From NCBI RefSeq assembly GCF_047501535.1, contig NZ_JAZDRJ010000004.1, positions 62,001-126,000 on the forward strand: DNA of 64,000 nucleotides, written 5' to 3'. The notes under the pieces are model-generated. The model was not told where the DNA came from. It was given only the letters and a program-made list of their open reading frames with translations, and did not search any database. How positions within the stretch are numbered: position 1 is the first letter of the stretch; each line of letters opens with the position of its first letter. Position numbers and translations under genes: made by a program. This stretch comes from Yanghanlia sp047501535 (GTDB lineage: Bacteria > Pseudomonadota > Gammaproteobacteria > Burkholderiales > Burkholderiaceae_B). Below, in pieces: positions 17,571 through 25,933 of the stretch.

Positions 17571-18530
17571 TCAGCCAAAATGATCGAAGCCGGCATAACC
17601 GTCTTTGCCCAGGGGAAGGGGCGAAGCTGAAACATGAATGCCCTGACCCGGGCCAACTTGGCCAACCACGCGAGCTTCTATACCGTGCCTCGCGGCCAGC
17701 GCCACAATATCGGTGCGCACCGCGGGACGTGCTGTAAAACAAAGTTGGTAAACATCTCCCCCGTTCAGTACGGCACGCTGCACGATGGCGTCGTTCAGCG
17801 TCTTTAGGACGGGATGCACAGGCAGAAGAGAATAATCGAGGTCGGCGCCACAGCCGCTGGCCTTGAGAATGTGCCCCAAATCCTGCAATAAGCCATCGGA
17901 AATATCAATGGCTGCGTTAGCAAGGCCTGGCAATTCAGAACCGAAAGCCACGGGGGGCTGCGGGCGCTCCAACCAGGGGCGCAATGTTTCTAGCAAATTA
18001 ATGTGTTGCGGATGCTGACCCTGGAGCAGTTCGAGCGCAACATGCGCTGCGCCCAGGCTGCCAGTCACCCAGATATCGTCGCCTGCCTGAGCGGCCGACC
18101 GCTTCAGCGCGGTGGCTTCGGGCACTTCACCCATGGCTGTCACGCTGATGACGATGCCATCCACGCTGCGGGTGGTATCGCCGCCAACAAGAGGGCAGCC
18201 GACTTCACCCGACAAAGCCTTAAAACCACGCGAGAATTTTTCCAGCCAAGTTTCATCGACACGGGGCAACGATAACCCCAACACGCAGCCCATCGGCCGC
18301 GCGCCCATGGCAGCAAGGTCGGACACATTGACGGCTAGCGCCTTGTGGCCCAGTGCTTCGGGGTCGGTATTGGGGAAGAAGTGACGGCCTTCTACCAGAA
18401 GGTCGGTTGTGACCGCCAGCCGGCAGCCCGGTGAAACCGGCAACAAGGCGCAGTCGTCGCCCACTCCGAGAATGCCGGGCGGCGCCGGCCAATCGAAATA
18501 TCGGCCGATCAGAGTGAATTCACCGCCCAC
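17571..18530 (-). CDS. thiL: Thiamine-monophosphate kinase
   Basis: Phosphorylates thiamine monophosphate to the active cofactor thiamine diphosphate with ATP. It has 319 residues of the AIR-synthase/PurM fold, with GVGDDCALL near residue 24 binding Mg-ATP, VNVSDLAAMGARP, VGGDTTRS and ISDGLLQDLGHIL. It lies 15 bases after nusB in the conserved order ribH-nusB-thiL-pgpA. That order couples flavin and thiamine metabolism genes with the antitermination factor, as in many proteobacteria. Confidence 0.96.
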   Translation of the reverse strand: MGGEFTLIGRYFDWPAPPGILGVGDDCALLPVSPGCRLAVTTDLLVEGRHFFPNTDPEALGHKALAVNVSDLAAMGARPMGCVLGLSLPRVDETWLEKFSRGFKALSGEVGCPLVGGDTTRSVDGIVISVTAMGEVPEATALKRSAAQAGDDIWVTGSLGAAHVALELLQGQHPQHINLLETLRPWLERPQPPVAFGSELPGLANAAIDISDGLLQDLGHILKASGCGADLDYSLLPVHPVLKTLNDAIVQRAVLNGGDVYQLCFTARPAVRTDIVALAARHGIEARVVGQVGPGQGIHVSASPLPLGKDGYAGFDHFG

Positions 18531-18545
18531 AGCCGGCTCCGCGCT

Positions 18546-19037
18546 TCAGCGGCGGTTGGCCGCCTGAACCTCAAGAGGCCGCAGATCGACTGCCAGTTTA
18601 TCCAGCACACCATTAACGAACTTAAAGCCGTCGGTGCCGCCAAAGGACTTGGCCAGTTCCACGGCTTCGTTGATCACCACTTTATATGGCACTTCGATAT
18701 GGTTCTGCAGCTCGTAGCTGCCGATCAGCAAAATGCCATGCTCGACGGGCGACAATTCCGCCAGCGGGCGATCAACATGTGGCATAAACCCTTCGCGCAG
18801 TGAGGGTGCATCGCGCAATACCCCATGCAAAAGGGTTTTGTACCATTCAGCATCCGCATCGCTGAAATCTTCGCTGTCGCGAATATGCGCGTCGATATCG
18901 CCTGCATCTTGCAGGCCTTCATCGCCGCGCAACAGCCAGGCGTACACGCCTTGCAAAGCAAACTCGCGCGCGCGACGGCGCGCGCTGCGAGCATTGCTGC
19001 GCGAAGCGCCGCCAGCGGCGCCCCGGGACTTACTCAT
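18546..19037 (-). CDS. nusB: Transcription antitermination factor NusB
   Basis: RNA-binding helical protein that joins NusE (S10) at boxA to promote rRNA antitermination. It has 163 residues, with a basic N-terminal extension (SRSNARSARRRAREFALQGVYAWL), the middle segment SPVEHGILLIGSYELQ and the end GTDGFKFVNGVLDKLA. The chosen ATG at 19037 overlaps the last eight bases of ribH (ATGAGTAA), so translation is probably coupled. Confidence 0.95.
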   Translation of the reverse strand: MSKSRGAAGGASRSNARSARRRAREFALQGVYAWLLRGDEGLQDAGDIDAHIRDSEDFSDADAEWYKTLLHGVLRDAPSLREGFMPHVDRPLAELSPVEHGILLIGSYELQNHIEVPYKVVINEAVELAKSFGGTDGFKFVNGVLDKLAVDLRPLEVQAANRR

Positions 19038-19542
19038 CGTCAAGATCGTCTTCCTCGTCGTAATCGTCGTCATCGTCAGACTCGGGTTCCAACGCGACAA
19101 CCAGATTGGCCATTTCAACAGCCGCGCGGGCGCAATCGCGGCCCTTTTCTTCGGCGCGTACCTCGGCCTGCTCTTCGGTTTCGGTGGTCAGAATGCCATT
19201 GGCAACCGGGATACCGGTTTCCAGCGCCACACGGCTGATAGCCGCAGCGCTTTCGTTGCTGACAATTTCAAAGTGATAGGTTTCACCGCGAATGACGGCA
19301 CCCAAGGCAATCAGGGCGTCGAACTCGAAGGTTTCGGCCATTTGTGCCAGGGCAACGCCCATTTCCAGAGCTCCCGGGACTGTCACCACCATGACATCAC
19401 GTTCATCCACGCCAAGTTCGGCCAGTTCAGCCAGGCATGCAGCGAGTTCGGTCTGACCGATTTCCTCGTTAAAGCGGGCGCGCACGATGCCAATGTGCAG
19501 GCCTTCGCCATTCAAGTCGGGCGAGAGAGTGTAGGGATTCAT
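19030..19542 (-). CDS. ribH: 6,7-dimethyl-8-ribityllumazine synthase
   Basis: Penultimate step of riboflavin synthesis, condensing the butanone phosphate made by RibB with the ribityl-diamino-pyrimidine. It has 170 residues. VTVPGALEMGVALAQMAE and ALGAVIRGETYHFEIVSNES contain the substrate loop and the catalytic His. The last 15 residues are almost all Asp and Glu (SDDDDDYDEEDDLDDE), an acidic tail seen in some betaproteobacterial enzymes and probably disordered. It is 14 bases after ribB. Confidence 0.96.
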   Translation of the reverse strand: MNPYTLSPDLNGEGLHIGIVRARFNEEIGQTELAACLAELAELGVDERDVMVVTVPGALEMGVALAQMAETFEFDALIALGAVIRGETYHFEIVSNESAAAISRVALETGIPVANGILTTETEEQAEVRAEEKGRDCARAAVEMANLVVALEPESDDDDDYDEEDDLDDE

Positions 19543-19556
19543 AACCGGCTTCCTGT

Positions 19557-20726
19557 TCAGGAGTTTTGAGAAGGTTCGCTAATGTAACCCGTAATGGTAA
19601 GCGCAAAGCCTGCCATGCTGGGCATCTTGCGCGGACGTGCCAACAAACGCGCCTTGCCGACCCCCAGATCACGCATGATCTGAGCGCCAATACCATAAGT
19701 TTTAAGACCGTAACGGCGTTCGCGATCGGGAATGGGCTCTGTCACTTCGACAGGCGTATTCCAGGATTCAAAATGGGCGAAGACATTTTCGGCAGACCCC
19801 TGGCAATTCAACAAGATGAGAACACCAGACGGGGCGGCTGAAATGGTGCGCACGGCATCTGCCACGCCCCAACTGTGGTGACCTTCGCCTTCAAACAGGA
19901 CATCAAGCACCGTAGTGGGTTCGTGCACGCGCACTAATGTTTCGACGTCGCTTTCGATATTGCCATGCACCAGCGCCAGGTGCGCTGCCCCCGAGGAAAG
20001 GTCGCGATAGGCCACAGCTTCAAAGTCGCCCCATGGCGTTTTTACGCGACGCGAGGCCAGGCGCTCGACCATGGATTCGTGTTCGCTGCGGTATTGGATG
20101 AGGTCGGCAATGGTGCCGACTTTAAGATTGTGTTCACGCGCGAACTCGATGAGATCGGGTAAACGCGCCATGGTGCCGTCGGGCTTGAGTATTTCGCATA
20201 TCACCGCGGCAGGCGTGAGCCCCGCCATGGCGGTCAGGTCGCACCCTGCTTCAGTGTGGCCGGCCCGCACTAGCACCCCACCCTTCACCGCTTGCAAGGG
20301 GAAAATATGGCCAGGTTGGACGAGATCAGACGGTTTGGCATCACGAGCAACGGCCGTGCGAATGGTGCGGGCGCGGTCTGCCGCTGAAATACCGGTTTCC
20401 ACGCCTTCAGCCGCCTCAATGGACATGGTGAAGTTCGTACCATAACGCGTGCCATTGCGGCTAGCCATAAGCGGCAGGTCAAGCTGGCGACAGCGTTCTT
20501 CGGTCAGGGTCAGGCAGACCAGGCCGCGCGCATGCGTCACCATGAAGTTGATATCTTCAGGTGTAACGAACTCGGCAGCCAGGACGAGATCGCCTTCGTT
20601 TTCGCGGTCTTCCTCATCCACCAGAATGACCATGCGCCCGGCGCGCAGCTCGGCCACGATTTCAGTGACAGGGGAAATGCCGGTGCCCAAGGAAGAGTCA
20701 GTATCCAGTTCAGATAGAGTGTTCAT
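19557..20726 (-). CDS. ribB: 3,4-dihydroxy-2-butanone-4-phosphate synthase fused to a RibA-like domain (RibBX type)
   Basis: Residues about 15-215 are a full RibB domain (MVILVDEEDRENEGDLVLAA, ARGLVCLTLTEER, GHIFPLQAVKGGVLVRAGHTE), which makes the four-carbon unit of riboflavin from ribulose 5-phosphate. The C-terminal part has the GTP cyclohydrolase II fold (RYGLKTYGIGAQIMRDLGV), but the three-cysteine zinc site that RibA needs is gone: its place reads VLFEGEGHHSWGVADAVRTI. This corresponds to the described RibBX variant, so a separate ribA should exist elsewhere. The ATG at 20726 sits 8 bases after GAAGG; the ATG at 20732 is only 2 bases from it. No FMN riboswitch is visible upstream. Confidence 0.9.
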   Translation of the reverse strand: MNTLSELDTDSSLGTGISPVTEIVAELRAGRMVILVDEEDRENEGDLVLAAEFVTPEDINFMVTHARGLVCLTLTEERCRQLDLPLMASRNGTRYGTNFTMSIEAAEGVETGISAADRARTIRTAVARDAKPSDLVQPGHIFPLQAVKGGVLVRAGHTEAGCDLTAMAGLTPAAVICEILKPDGTMARLPDLIEFAREHNLKVGTIADLIQYRSEHESMVERLASRRVKTPWGDFEAVAYRDLSSGAAHLALVHGNIESDVETLVRVHEPTTVLDVLFEGEGHHSWGVADAVRTISAAPSGVLILLNCQGSAENVFAHFESWNTPVEVTEPIPDRERRYGLKTYGIGAQIMRDLGVGKARLLARPRKMPSMAGFALTITGYISEPSQNS

Positions 20727-20793
20727 GCCCATAGCCTTCTTGAAAGTTGGCCCATTTTACCCCTTCCCCCAGGAATACCCCTACGGCTTGAGC

Positions 20794-20818
20794 TACAGCA
20801 CCGCGAAACGGCGCTGTA
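20794..20818. repeat. Inverted repeat between ribB and the CYTH-CHAD gene
   Basis: TACAGCACCG and CGGCGCTGTA flank a five-base loop (CGAAA), giving a 10-bp stem with one mismatch or wobble. It lies about 70 bases upstream of both divergent start codons. It could be an operator or a leader hairpin; there is no T run. Confidence 0.5.
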
Positions 20819-20884
20819 ACCGTAAAAGCACAGGTTGAAACTATACTGGCTACTGTTTATGACGCCTTGAATACGATACCCAAG

Positions 20885-22495
20885 ATGCTGGAACGCGAAA
20901 TCAAATTTCATGTGCCACCGCGACGCCGCGCCGGCCTTAAAGCCAGGCTACGCAAGCTGGGCGCAGACTCCATAAATCTGCACGCCCGCTACTACGATAC
21001 GGCCACGCAACGGCTGGCCCAAGCGGGTATTGCATTGCGGCTGCGACGCGAAGGCGACGATTGGATCCAAACCATCAAACTGCCCGGCCCGGACGAGCTT
21101 TCCCGCATTGAATGGAATCACCCGCGCCCCGAGCCTGTTCTCGATCTGAGCGTCTACGACGGCACTCATATCGAAGACTTGATGGCCGAGCTGGGGAACC
21201 GGCTGATATGCCGCTACATCACGCACGTTACCCGCTTGAAGAAAGAAATCCCCACGGCGTCGGGTGTGGCGGAACTCGCCTATGACGAAGGCGCTATTCT
21301 GGCGGGTAGCCTCGCGCTGCCTATCCACGAACTGGAGCTTGAAGGGGTTTCCGGCACGGCTGCCGACCTCTTCGCTCTTTCGCGGGAATGGTTGCACAAA
21401 CATGAGCTGATCCTTGAGCTGCGCAGCAAGGCGGCACGCGGCGACGCCTTGGCATCGCTTGAAATGGGCAGCCAGGGTGACACGCAGGCAACCGCCCTGA
21501 AGCTGGCTTCCAAAGGCGGCAAACTCTCTCGCTTACCTGCTTTGGGGGTTGAGCACGTATTACGACTTGCAGCCCCTGCGCGGGCCGGCCAAGTTTTGCT
21601 GGCTACGGACGCAAATTTGGGCGCCGCCTACCTGGAATGCGCCAACGACTGCGCCGGCCAAATCATCCGCAACAGCAGCTTTCTGGCCGGTGTAGACGGC
21701 ATGAAAACCAGCCACGAGCAGCGCATCGAATACGTTCACCAGATACGCGTGGGGATCCGTCGCCTACGCACCTGCTGGCAATTATTCGGCAAGGCTGCCC
21801 AGTACCCCGAAACCCTGCTGCAAAGCCTCAAGCATCATTTCCAGATATTTGGCCAGGCACGCGACCTGGACGTCATACAAACCGAACTCCTGCCGCGCCT
21901 GATACAAGCCGGCATGCCGCCGAATACAGCGCCGAAGACATTGGAAATTTCCGACACCTTGTCTGCTCGTGCCGGGCTGACCGCCGCCCCTGAGTATCAG
22001 CAAGTCTTGCTGGATTTGATGGAGCACTTGGTGCTGTACGGTGACAATCTGCCAACCGAACGTGCTTTGAACAAACACGCTGCGCCGCAGCTTTGCAAGC
22101 GCCTGAACACTTGGCTAAGCGATATCAAAAACAAAGCGCCTGAGTTCCTGGAAGCCGATTGGGATGAGCGCCACATGATGCGTAAGCGAATCAAACGGCT
22201 ACGCTACGGAATGGAGTTCTCCCAAGGCGTCCTCGACCCGAGCCGGCTAGCCCCGCTGCGCAATTCGCTAATGTCCGCGCAGAAGGCGCTGGGCCAGTTG
22301 AACGACTTATACGTCGCCGCCGAATACTATCGGGGCGCGGGAGCCAAGCACTCATCGGCCATGTTCGCCCTGGGCTGGTTGGCCGCCACCCAAGACCACG
22401 AGGCCCAAGCCTCGCATATGGCGTTGCAGAGTTTGTCGAAGGCAGGCCGCTTCAGCCCCGCCCCAATCAAAGCTCGAAAGCCGAAACACAACTAA
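20885..22495 (+). CDS. CYTH and CHAD domain protein (inorganic triphosphatase/polyphosphate-binding)
   Basis: Protein of 536 residues. The N-terminal CYTH domain (1-200) starts MLEREIKF with the ExExK metal-binding motif and acts on triphosphates, as in E. coli YgiF. The CHAD domain (about 250-510) is helical and rich in conserved His, Arg and Lys (YVHQIRVGIRRLRTCWQLFG, GQARDLDVIQTELLPRL, RHMMRKRIKRLRYGMEF), which bind polyphosphate. I chose the ATG at 20885, where family similarity begins; a TTG at 20867 is in frame. It is a single gene, divergent from ribB. Confidence 0.92.
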   Translation: MLEREIKFHVPPRRRAGLKARLRKLGADSINLHARYYDTATQRLAQAGIALRLRREGDDWIQTIKLPGPDELSRIEWNHPRPEPVLDLSVYDGTHIEDLMAELGNRLICRYITHVTRLKKEIPTASGVAELAYDEGAILAGSLALPIHELELEGVSGTAADLFALSREWLHKHELILELRSKAARGDALASLEMGSQGDTQATALKLASKGGKLSRLPALGVEHVLRLAAPARAGQVLLATDANLGAAYLECANDCAGQIIRNSSFLAGVDGMKTSHEQRIEYVHQIRVGIRRLRTCWQLFGKAAQYPETLLQSLKHHFQIFGQARDLDVIQTELLPRLIQAGMPPNTAPKTLEISDTLSARAGLTAAPEYQQVLLDLMEHLVLYGDNLPTERALNKHAAPQLCKRLNTWLSDIKNKAPEFLEADWDERHMMRKRIKRLRYGMEFSQGVLDPSRLAPLRNSLMSAQKALGQLNDLYVAAEYYRGAGAKHSSAMFALGWLAATQDHEAQASHMALQSLSKAGRFSPAPIKARKPKHN

Positions 22496-22531
22496 GCCGC
22501 CACGAACGAGCGGCGGCTACAGTCGTTTGCG

Positions 22532-23887
22532 TTATTCGCCCAGTAAAGCGCTGGAAAATTCACGGGCGACAAAGGGCTGAAGGTCGTGCATGCCTTCGCC
22601 TACGCCAATCCAGTACACCGGGATGGGGCGCACGCCCTGGCTGCCTGCAGCCAGGGCCGCTAGAGCGCCGCCTTTAGCTGTGCCATCCAGCTTGGTGACA
22701 ATCAGGCCGGTCAGCCCAATCGCCGCATCGAAAGCTTTTACCTGAGAAATAGCATTCTGCCCGGTGTTGCCGTCCACGACCAGCAGCACTTCGTGCGGAG
22801 CGTCGCCATCGGCCTTGCCCACTACACGCTTGATCTTCTTGAGCTCTTCCATCAGATGCAATTGGGTAGGCAGGCGCCCGGCGGTATCCACCATGACCAC
22901 GCCCGCCTGGCGCGCCCGGCCTGCATTCACTGCATCGAACGCAACAGCGGCCGGGTCGCCGCCTTCTTGGGCGACTACCGTCACGTTATTGCGAGCCCCC
23001 CACTCCATCAGTTGCTCGCGGGCTGCGGCACGGAACGTATCCGCCGCCGCCAGCAAAACACTTGCGCCTTGCCCCTGGAAGGCATGAGCCAGCTTGCCGA
23101 TGGAAGTCGTCTTGCCCGCGCCGTTTACGCCTGCAATCATCACCACCAGCGGCTTGGCTGAGTTCAAGGGAAAGGTTTTCTCAAGCGGTGCGAGATGCTC
23201 GGCCAGAATTTCCTGTAAAGCGGCCTTGACCGCCTGGGCCTCTGTCAGCCGTTCTTTCTTCACACGCGCCCGCAAGGCGGTAAGCAGCTTTTCCGTGGCC
23301 TCCATCCCCGCATCCGCCATGATGAGGGCGGTTTCCAGTTCTTCGAAAAGGTCTTCATCAACCTTCACGCCAACGAAAATACCGCCTATGCTCTGCCCCG
23401 TTCGCGACAAGCCCTGTTTCAGACGCGACAGCCACGACTTCTTAACTGTCGCCTCAGATGGCGCAGCAGCAGCGGGTTCTGGAGCAGGCTCCTCTACCGA
23501 AGAGGTAGACGCTTCCCCCACTACGCCGACCGGCTCAACGACATCCGTTGAGGCGCTCGACGCGGCAACAGGAGCATCGGCCACCGGCTCTGGCTCCGAC
23601 TGCTCAGCCTGCGGGGCTGCAGACACGGGAGCTTGAGGCTCTACCTGTTCAGGTGCAGCCGTTTCAGGCTCAAGCGTTGCTGCGGCAATAGGCTCGGCGG
23701 CATCAGCAGGCGGAGTACCAGCCACTGGCGCGTCGTCTTGTTGCACCTGCTCTACCGCAGGCGCCGGTTCCAGCGCGGGCTCGGACTGCGGCGCAGCCGA
23801 TTCTTCGACCCGCGCCTCGTCAGGCTGCTGCCCGGGCGCTTCCGAGGGCTGTTTCTCGGATTTTTTTCTTCTAAAGAAACTGAACAT
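22532..23887 (-). CDS. ftsY: Signal recognition particle receptor FtsY
   Basis: GTPase receptor that docks SRP-ribosome complexes at the inner membrane. It has 451 residues. Residues 1-145 form a long, acidic, Ala-, Pro- and Glu-rich A domain of low complexity. The NG domain follows, with the P-loop GVNGAGKTTSIGKLAHAF, DTFRAAAREQL, the G3 motif VDTAGRLPTQ and the G4 motif TKLDGTAKGG. It is divergent from rsmD, a common arrangement in proteobacteria. Confidence 0.97.
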   Translation of the reverse strand: MFSFFRRKKSEKQPSEAPGQQPDEARVEESAAPQSEPALEPAPAVEQVQQDDAPVAGTPPADAAEPIAAATLEPETAAPEQVEPQAPVSAAPQAEQSEPEPVADAPVAASSASTDVVEPVGVVGEASTSSVEEPAPEPAAAAPSEATVKKSWLSRLKQGLSRTGQSIGGIFVGVKVDEDLFEELETALIMADAGMEATEKLLTALRARVKKERLTEAQAVKAALQEILAEHLAPLEKTFPLNSAKPLVVMIAGVNGAGKTTSIGKLAHAFQGQGASVLLAAADTFRAAAREQLMEWGARNNVTVVAQEGGDPAAVAFDAVNAGRARQAGVVMVDTAGRLPTQLHLMEELKKIKRVVGKADGDAPHEVLLVVDGNTGQNAISQVKAFDAAIGLTGLIVTKLDGTAKGGALAALAAGSQGVRPIPVYWIGVGEGMHDLQPFVAREFSSALLGE

Positions 23888-23937
23888 ACGATTTACACTA
23901 AGCGATCGAATTCTGTGGACGACGCAACGAGCGGCGC

Positions 23938-24492
23938 ATGAAGAAGCACATCATACGTATTGTAGGCGGTGATTACCGCCGCACCCCCATTCCCGTCATT
24001 GAAGCCGAGGGCCTGCGCCCTACCCCAGACCGCGTCCGTGAAACCCTGTACAACTGGGTTCACCATTTCTGGGGCGGCGATTTTTCCGATAAACGCGTGC
24101 TTGACCTGTTCGCGGGCACGGGTGCTCTGGGCTTTGAAGCCGCCTCACGCGGCGCCGCCCATGTGCAAATGGTGGAATCCAACCCTGCTGCGCTGGCCGC
24201 CTTGCGTGCCTTACGAAACAAACTGGGCGCGCTGCAGGTACGCGTTCATGCCGGCGACGCCACCATGGTACTGGAACGCCTTGAGGACGCCCGGTTTGAC
24301 CTGGTTCTGGTAGACCCGCCTTTCGGCAAGGACTGGCTGAACGTGCTATGGAACCGGCTGCCCCCACTTCTCACGGATGACGGACTCCTGTACATTGAGT
24401 CGGAAAGCCCTATTGAGCCACCTGAAACGTTCAAGGTGTTACGCAGTTCAAAAGCGGGGCATGTTCATTTTCAACTGTTACAAAAGATCTGA
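23938..24492 (+). CDS. rsmD: 16S rRNA (guanine-966-N2)-methyltransferase RsmD
   Basis: SAM-dependent methyltransferase of 184 residues that modifies G966 of the small ribosomal RNA. It contains RIVGGDYRRTPIPV, PTPDRVRETLYNWV, the SAM loop VLDLFAGTGALGFEAASRG and the catalytic LVLVDPPFG. It is divergent from ftsY, 50 bases apart, and upstream of coaD. Confidence 0.95.
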   Translation: MKKHIIRIVGGDYRRTPIPVIEAEGLRPTPDRVRETLYNWVHHFWGGDFSDKRVLDLFAGTGALGFEAASRGAAHVQMVESNPAALAALRALRNKLGALQVRVHAGDATMVLERLEDARFDLVLVDPPFGKDWLNVLWNRLPPLLTDDGLLYIESESPIEPPETFKVLRSSKAGHVHFQLLQKI

Positions 24493-24626
24493 AAAGTTCG
24501 TTACCGAAAATGGCGACCCTGTAAAATTTGCTGCAACGCAAAAAAACGACAATAATCACCCTGTTCACCTTTTAAACCCATACCAGACCGGCGCGCGCCG
24601 GGCGCAATTCCTACCGTCGAGAACGC

Positions 24627-25136
24627 ATGATTACCGCCGTCTACCCCGGAACATTCGACCCCCTCACCCGCGGCCATGAAGACCTGGTCCGCCGAGCTGC
24701 AAACCTGTTCGACCAGGTGGTGGTGGGCGTTGCCCATAGCCCTAACAAGCGCCCTTTTTTCAGCGTGGAAGAGCGCGTTGAAATCGCCAGCGAAGTGCTG
24801 AGCCACTACCCCAATGTCAAAGTAAAAAGCTTTGGCGGCCTGCTTAAGGATTTTGTCCGTGAACAAGATGGCCGGGTAATTGTCAGGGGGCTGCGAGCCG
24901 TTTCCGACTTTGAGTATGAATTCCAGATGGCGGGCATGAACCGCCATCTGCTGCCGGAAGTAGAAACGCTCTTCATGACGCCTTCCGACCAATACCAGTT
25001 CATTTCCGGCACCATTGTGCGAGAGATTGCCATTCTTGGCGGCGACGTCAGCAAATTTGTGTTCCCATCCGTGGAGCGCTGGCTGCAAAACAAGGCCACC
25101 GCCAAACGCGAACAGATTCAAGCCCAACAAGGCTGA
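24627..25136 (+). CDS. coaD: Phosphopantetheine adenylyltransferase
   Basis: Fourth step of coenzyme A synthesis: transfers AMP to 4'-phosphopantetheine. It has 169 residues of the nucleotidyltransferase fold. The start AVYPGTFDPLTRGHEDLVRR carries the (T/H)xGH motif, RGLRAVSDFEYEFQMAGMNR is conserved, and SGTIVREIAILGGDVSKFV is the second nucleotide motif. Confidence 0.97.
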   Translation: MITAVYPGTFDPLTRGHEDLVRRAANLFDQVVVGVAHSPNKRPFFSVEERVEIASEVLSHYPNVKVKSFGGLLKDFVREQDGRVIVRGLRAVSDFEYEFQMAGMNRHLLPEVETLFMTPSDQYQFISGTIVREIAILGGDVSKFVFPSVERWLQNKATAKREQIQAQQG

Positions 25137-25267
25137 AGACTCTGCTGTTGACCTGTTCCTGTTGCCGCGTGCACCGAGAGATTCGCGCGGCAAGCGACAG
25201 CCTGGGCTAAACTGATGCAGAGCCCGCCACCCCTTGGCAGGCAATTTTTTCAGAGAGTCCAAACATC

Positions 25268-25516
25268 ATGGCTTTGCGCATCACCGACGAGTGCATCAAT
25301 TGCGACGTCTGCGAACCGCAGTGCCCCAATACAGCCATTTCCATGGGAAGGGAGCACTATATTATTGACCCATCCCGCTGCACGGAATGCGTCGGTCACT
25401 TCGATGAACCCCAATGCCAGGTATTCTGCCCGGTGGAGTGTATTGAAGTCGACCCAGAACACACAGAAGATAAAGACGAGCTACTGGAGAAATTCCGTCG
25501 CCTGGCCGTCTCCTAA
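25268..25516 (+). CDS. YfhL-type 2[4Fe-4S] ferredoxin
   Basis: Small electron carrier of 82 residues. The first cluster motif is CINCDVCEPQCPN; the second is CTECVGHFDEPQCQVFCPVECI, with the insertion between cysteines typical of the YfhL/FdxA-like bacterial ferredoxins. The end is acidic (EDKDELLEKF). It lies 131 bases after coaD, the same order seen in related genomes. Its partner enzyme cannot be told from context. Confidence 0.93.
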   Translation: MALRITDECINCDVCEPQCPNTAISMGREHYIIDPSRCTECVGHFDEPQCQVFCPVECIEVDPEHTEDKDELLEKFRRLAVS

Positions 25517-25545
25517 ATGCCGCCCCCAAGACAGTACAGGCTTGC

Positions 25546-25932
25546 TTAGCCGACCACAGGCTCGCAGATTTTCACCAAACGCACAGGCTGCCCTAAGACT
25601 TGGCTGAACCATTCCGCCGCCCAAGCACCTTCATCCGCAACGCGAATCTCTTTGCCGTCTGCCCGCACCATGCGTAGCGCCGATGGGTCATCTTCGATAA
25701 CACCCAACGGAATATCCAGACGCAGCATGCCGGGCGCCTGTAGTACTAGGTAGCCGAAGCGCAATGTAACCGAAACATTGGCCAATTCAGGCCCGCCTTC
25801 AGGCAACAGCCGGCCCGACGCATCCAACACATGCCAGCGGCCATGGTAGGCCTGCGCTGCCGCGTCTTCCACAGGTTGCGCCCCCACCAGGGGATAACTT
25901 ACCGCTTGCGTTTGACTCATCTCATTCGCCAT
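25546..25932 (-). CDS. Stand-alone MOSC N-terminal beta-barrel domain protein
   Basis: Protein of 128 residues. RWHVLDASGRLLPEGGPELANV near residue 32, VLQAPGMLRLDIPL in the middle and EWFSQVLGQPVRLV near the end match the N-terminal domain that precedes the MOSC domain in molybdenum-cofactor proteins such as YcbX and mARC. The catalytic MOSC part with its cofactor-ligating Cys is missing, and the frame ends cleanly. The ATG at 25932 follows the AsmA stop after one base, so the two are co-transcribed. The match is by eye; the role is unknown. Confidence 0.65.
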   Translation of the reverse strand: MANEMSQTQAVSYPLVGAQPVEDAAAQAYHGRWHVLDASGRLLPEGGPELANVSVTLRFGYLVLQAPGMLRLDIPLGVIEDDPSALRMVRADGKEIRVADEGAWAAEWFSQVLGQPVRLVKICEPVVG

Positions 25933-25933
25933 T

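Noticed and set aside
20727..20884. Possible FMN riboswitch before ribB
   Set aside because: The spacer is too short and lacks the conserved RFN stems.
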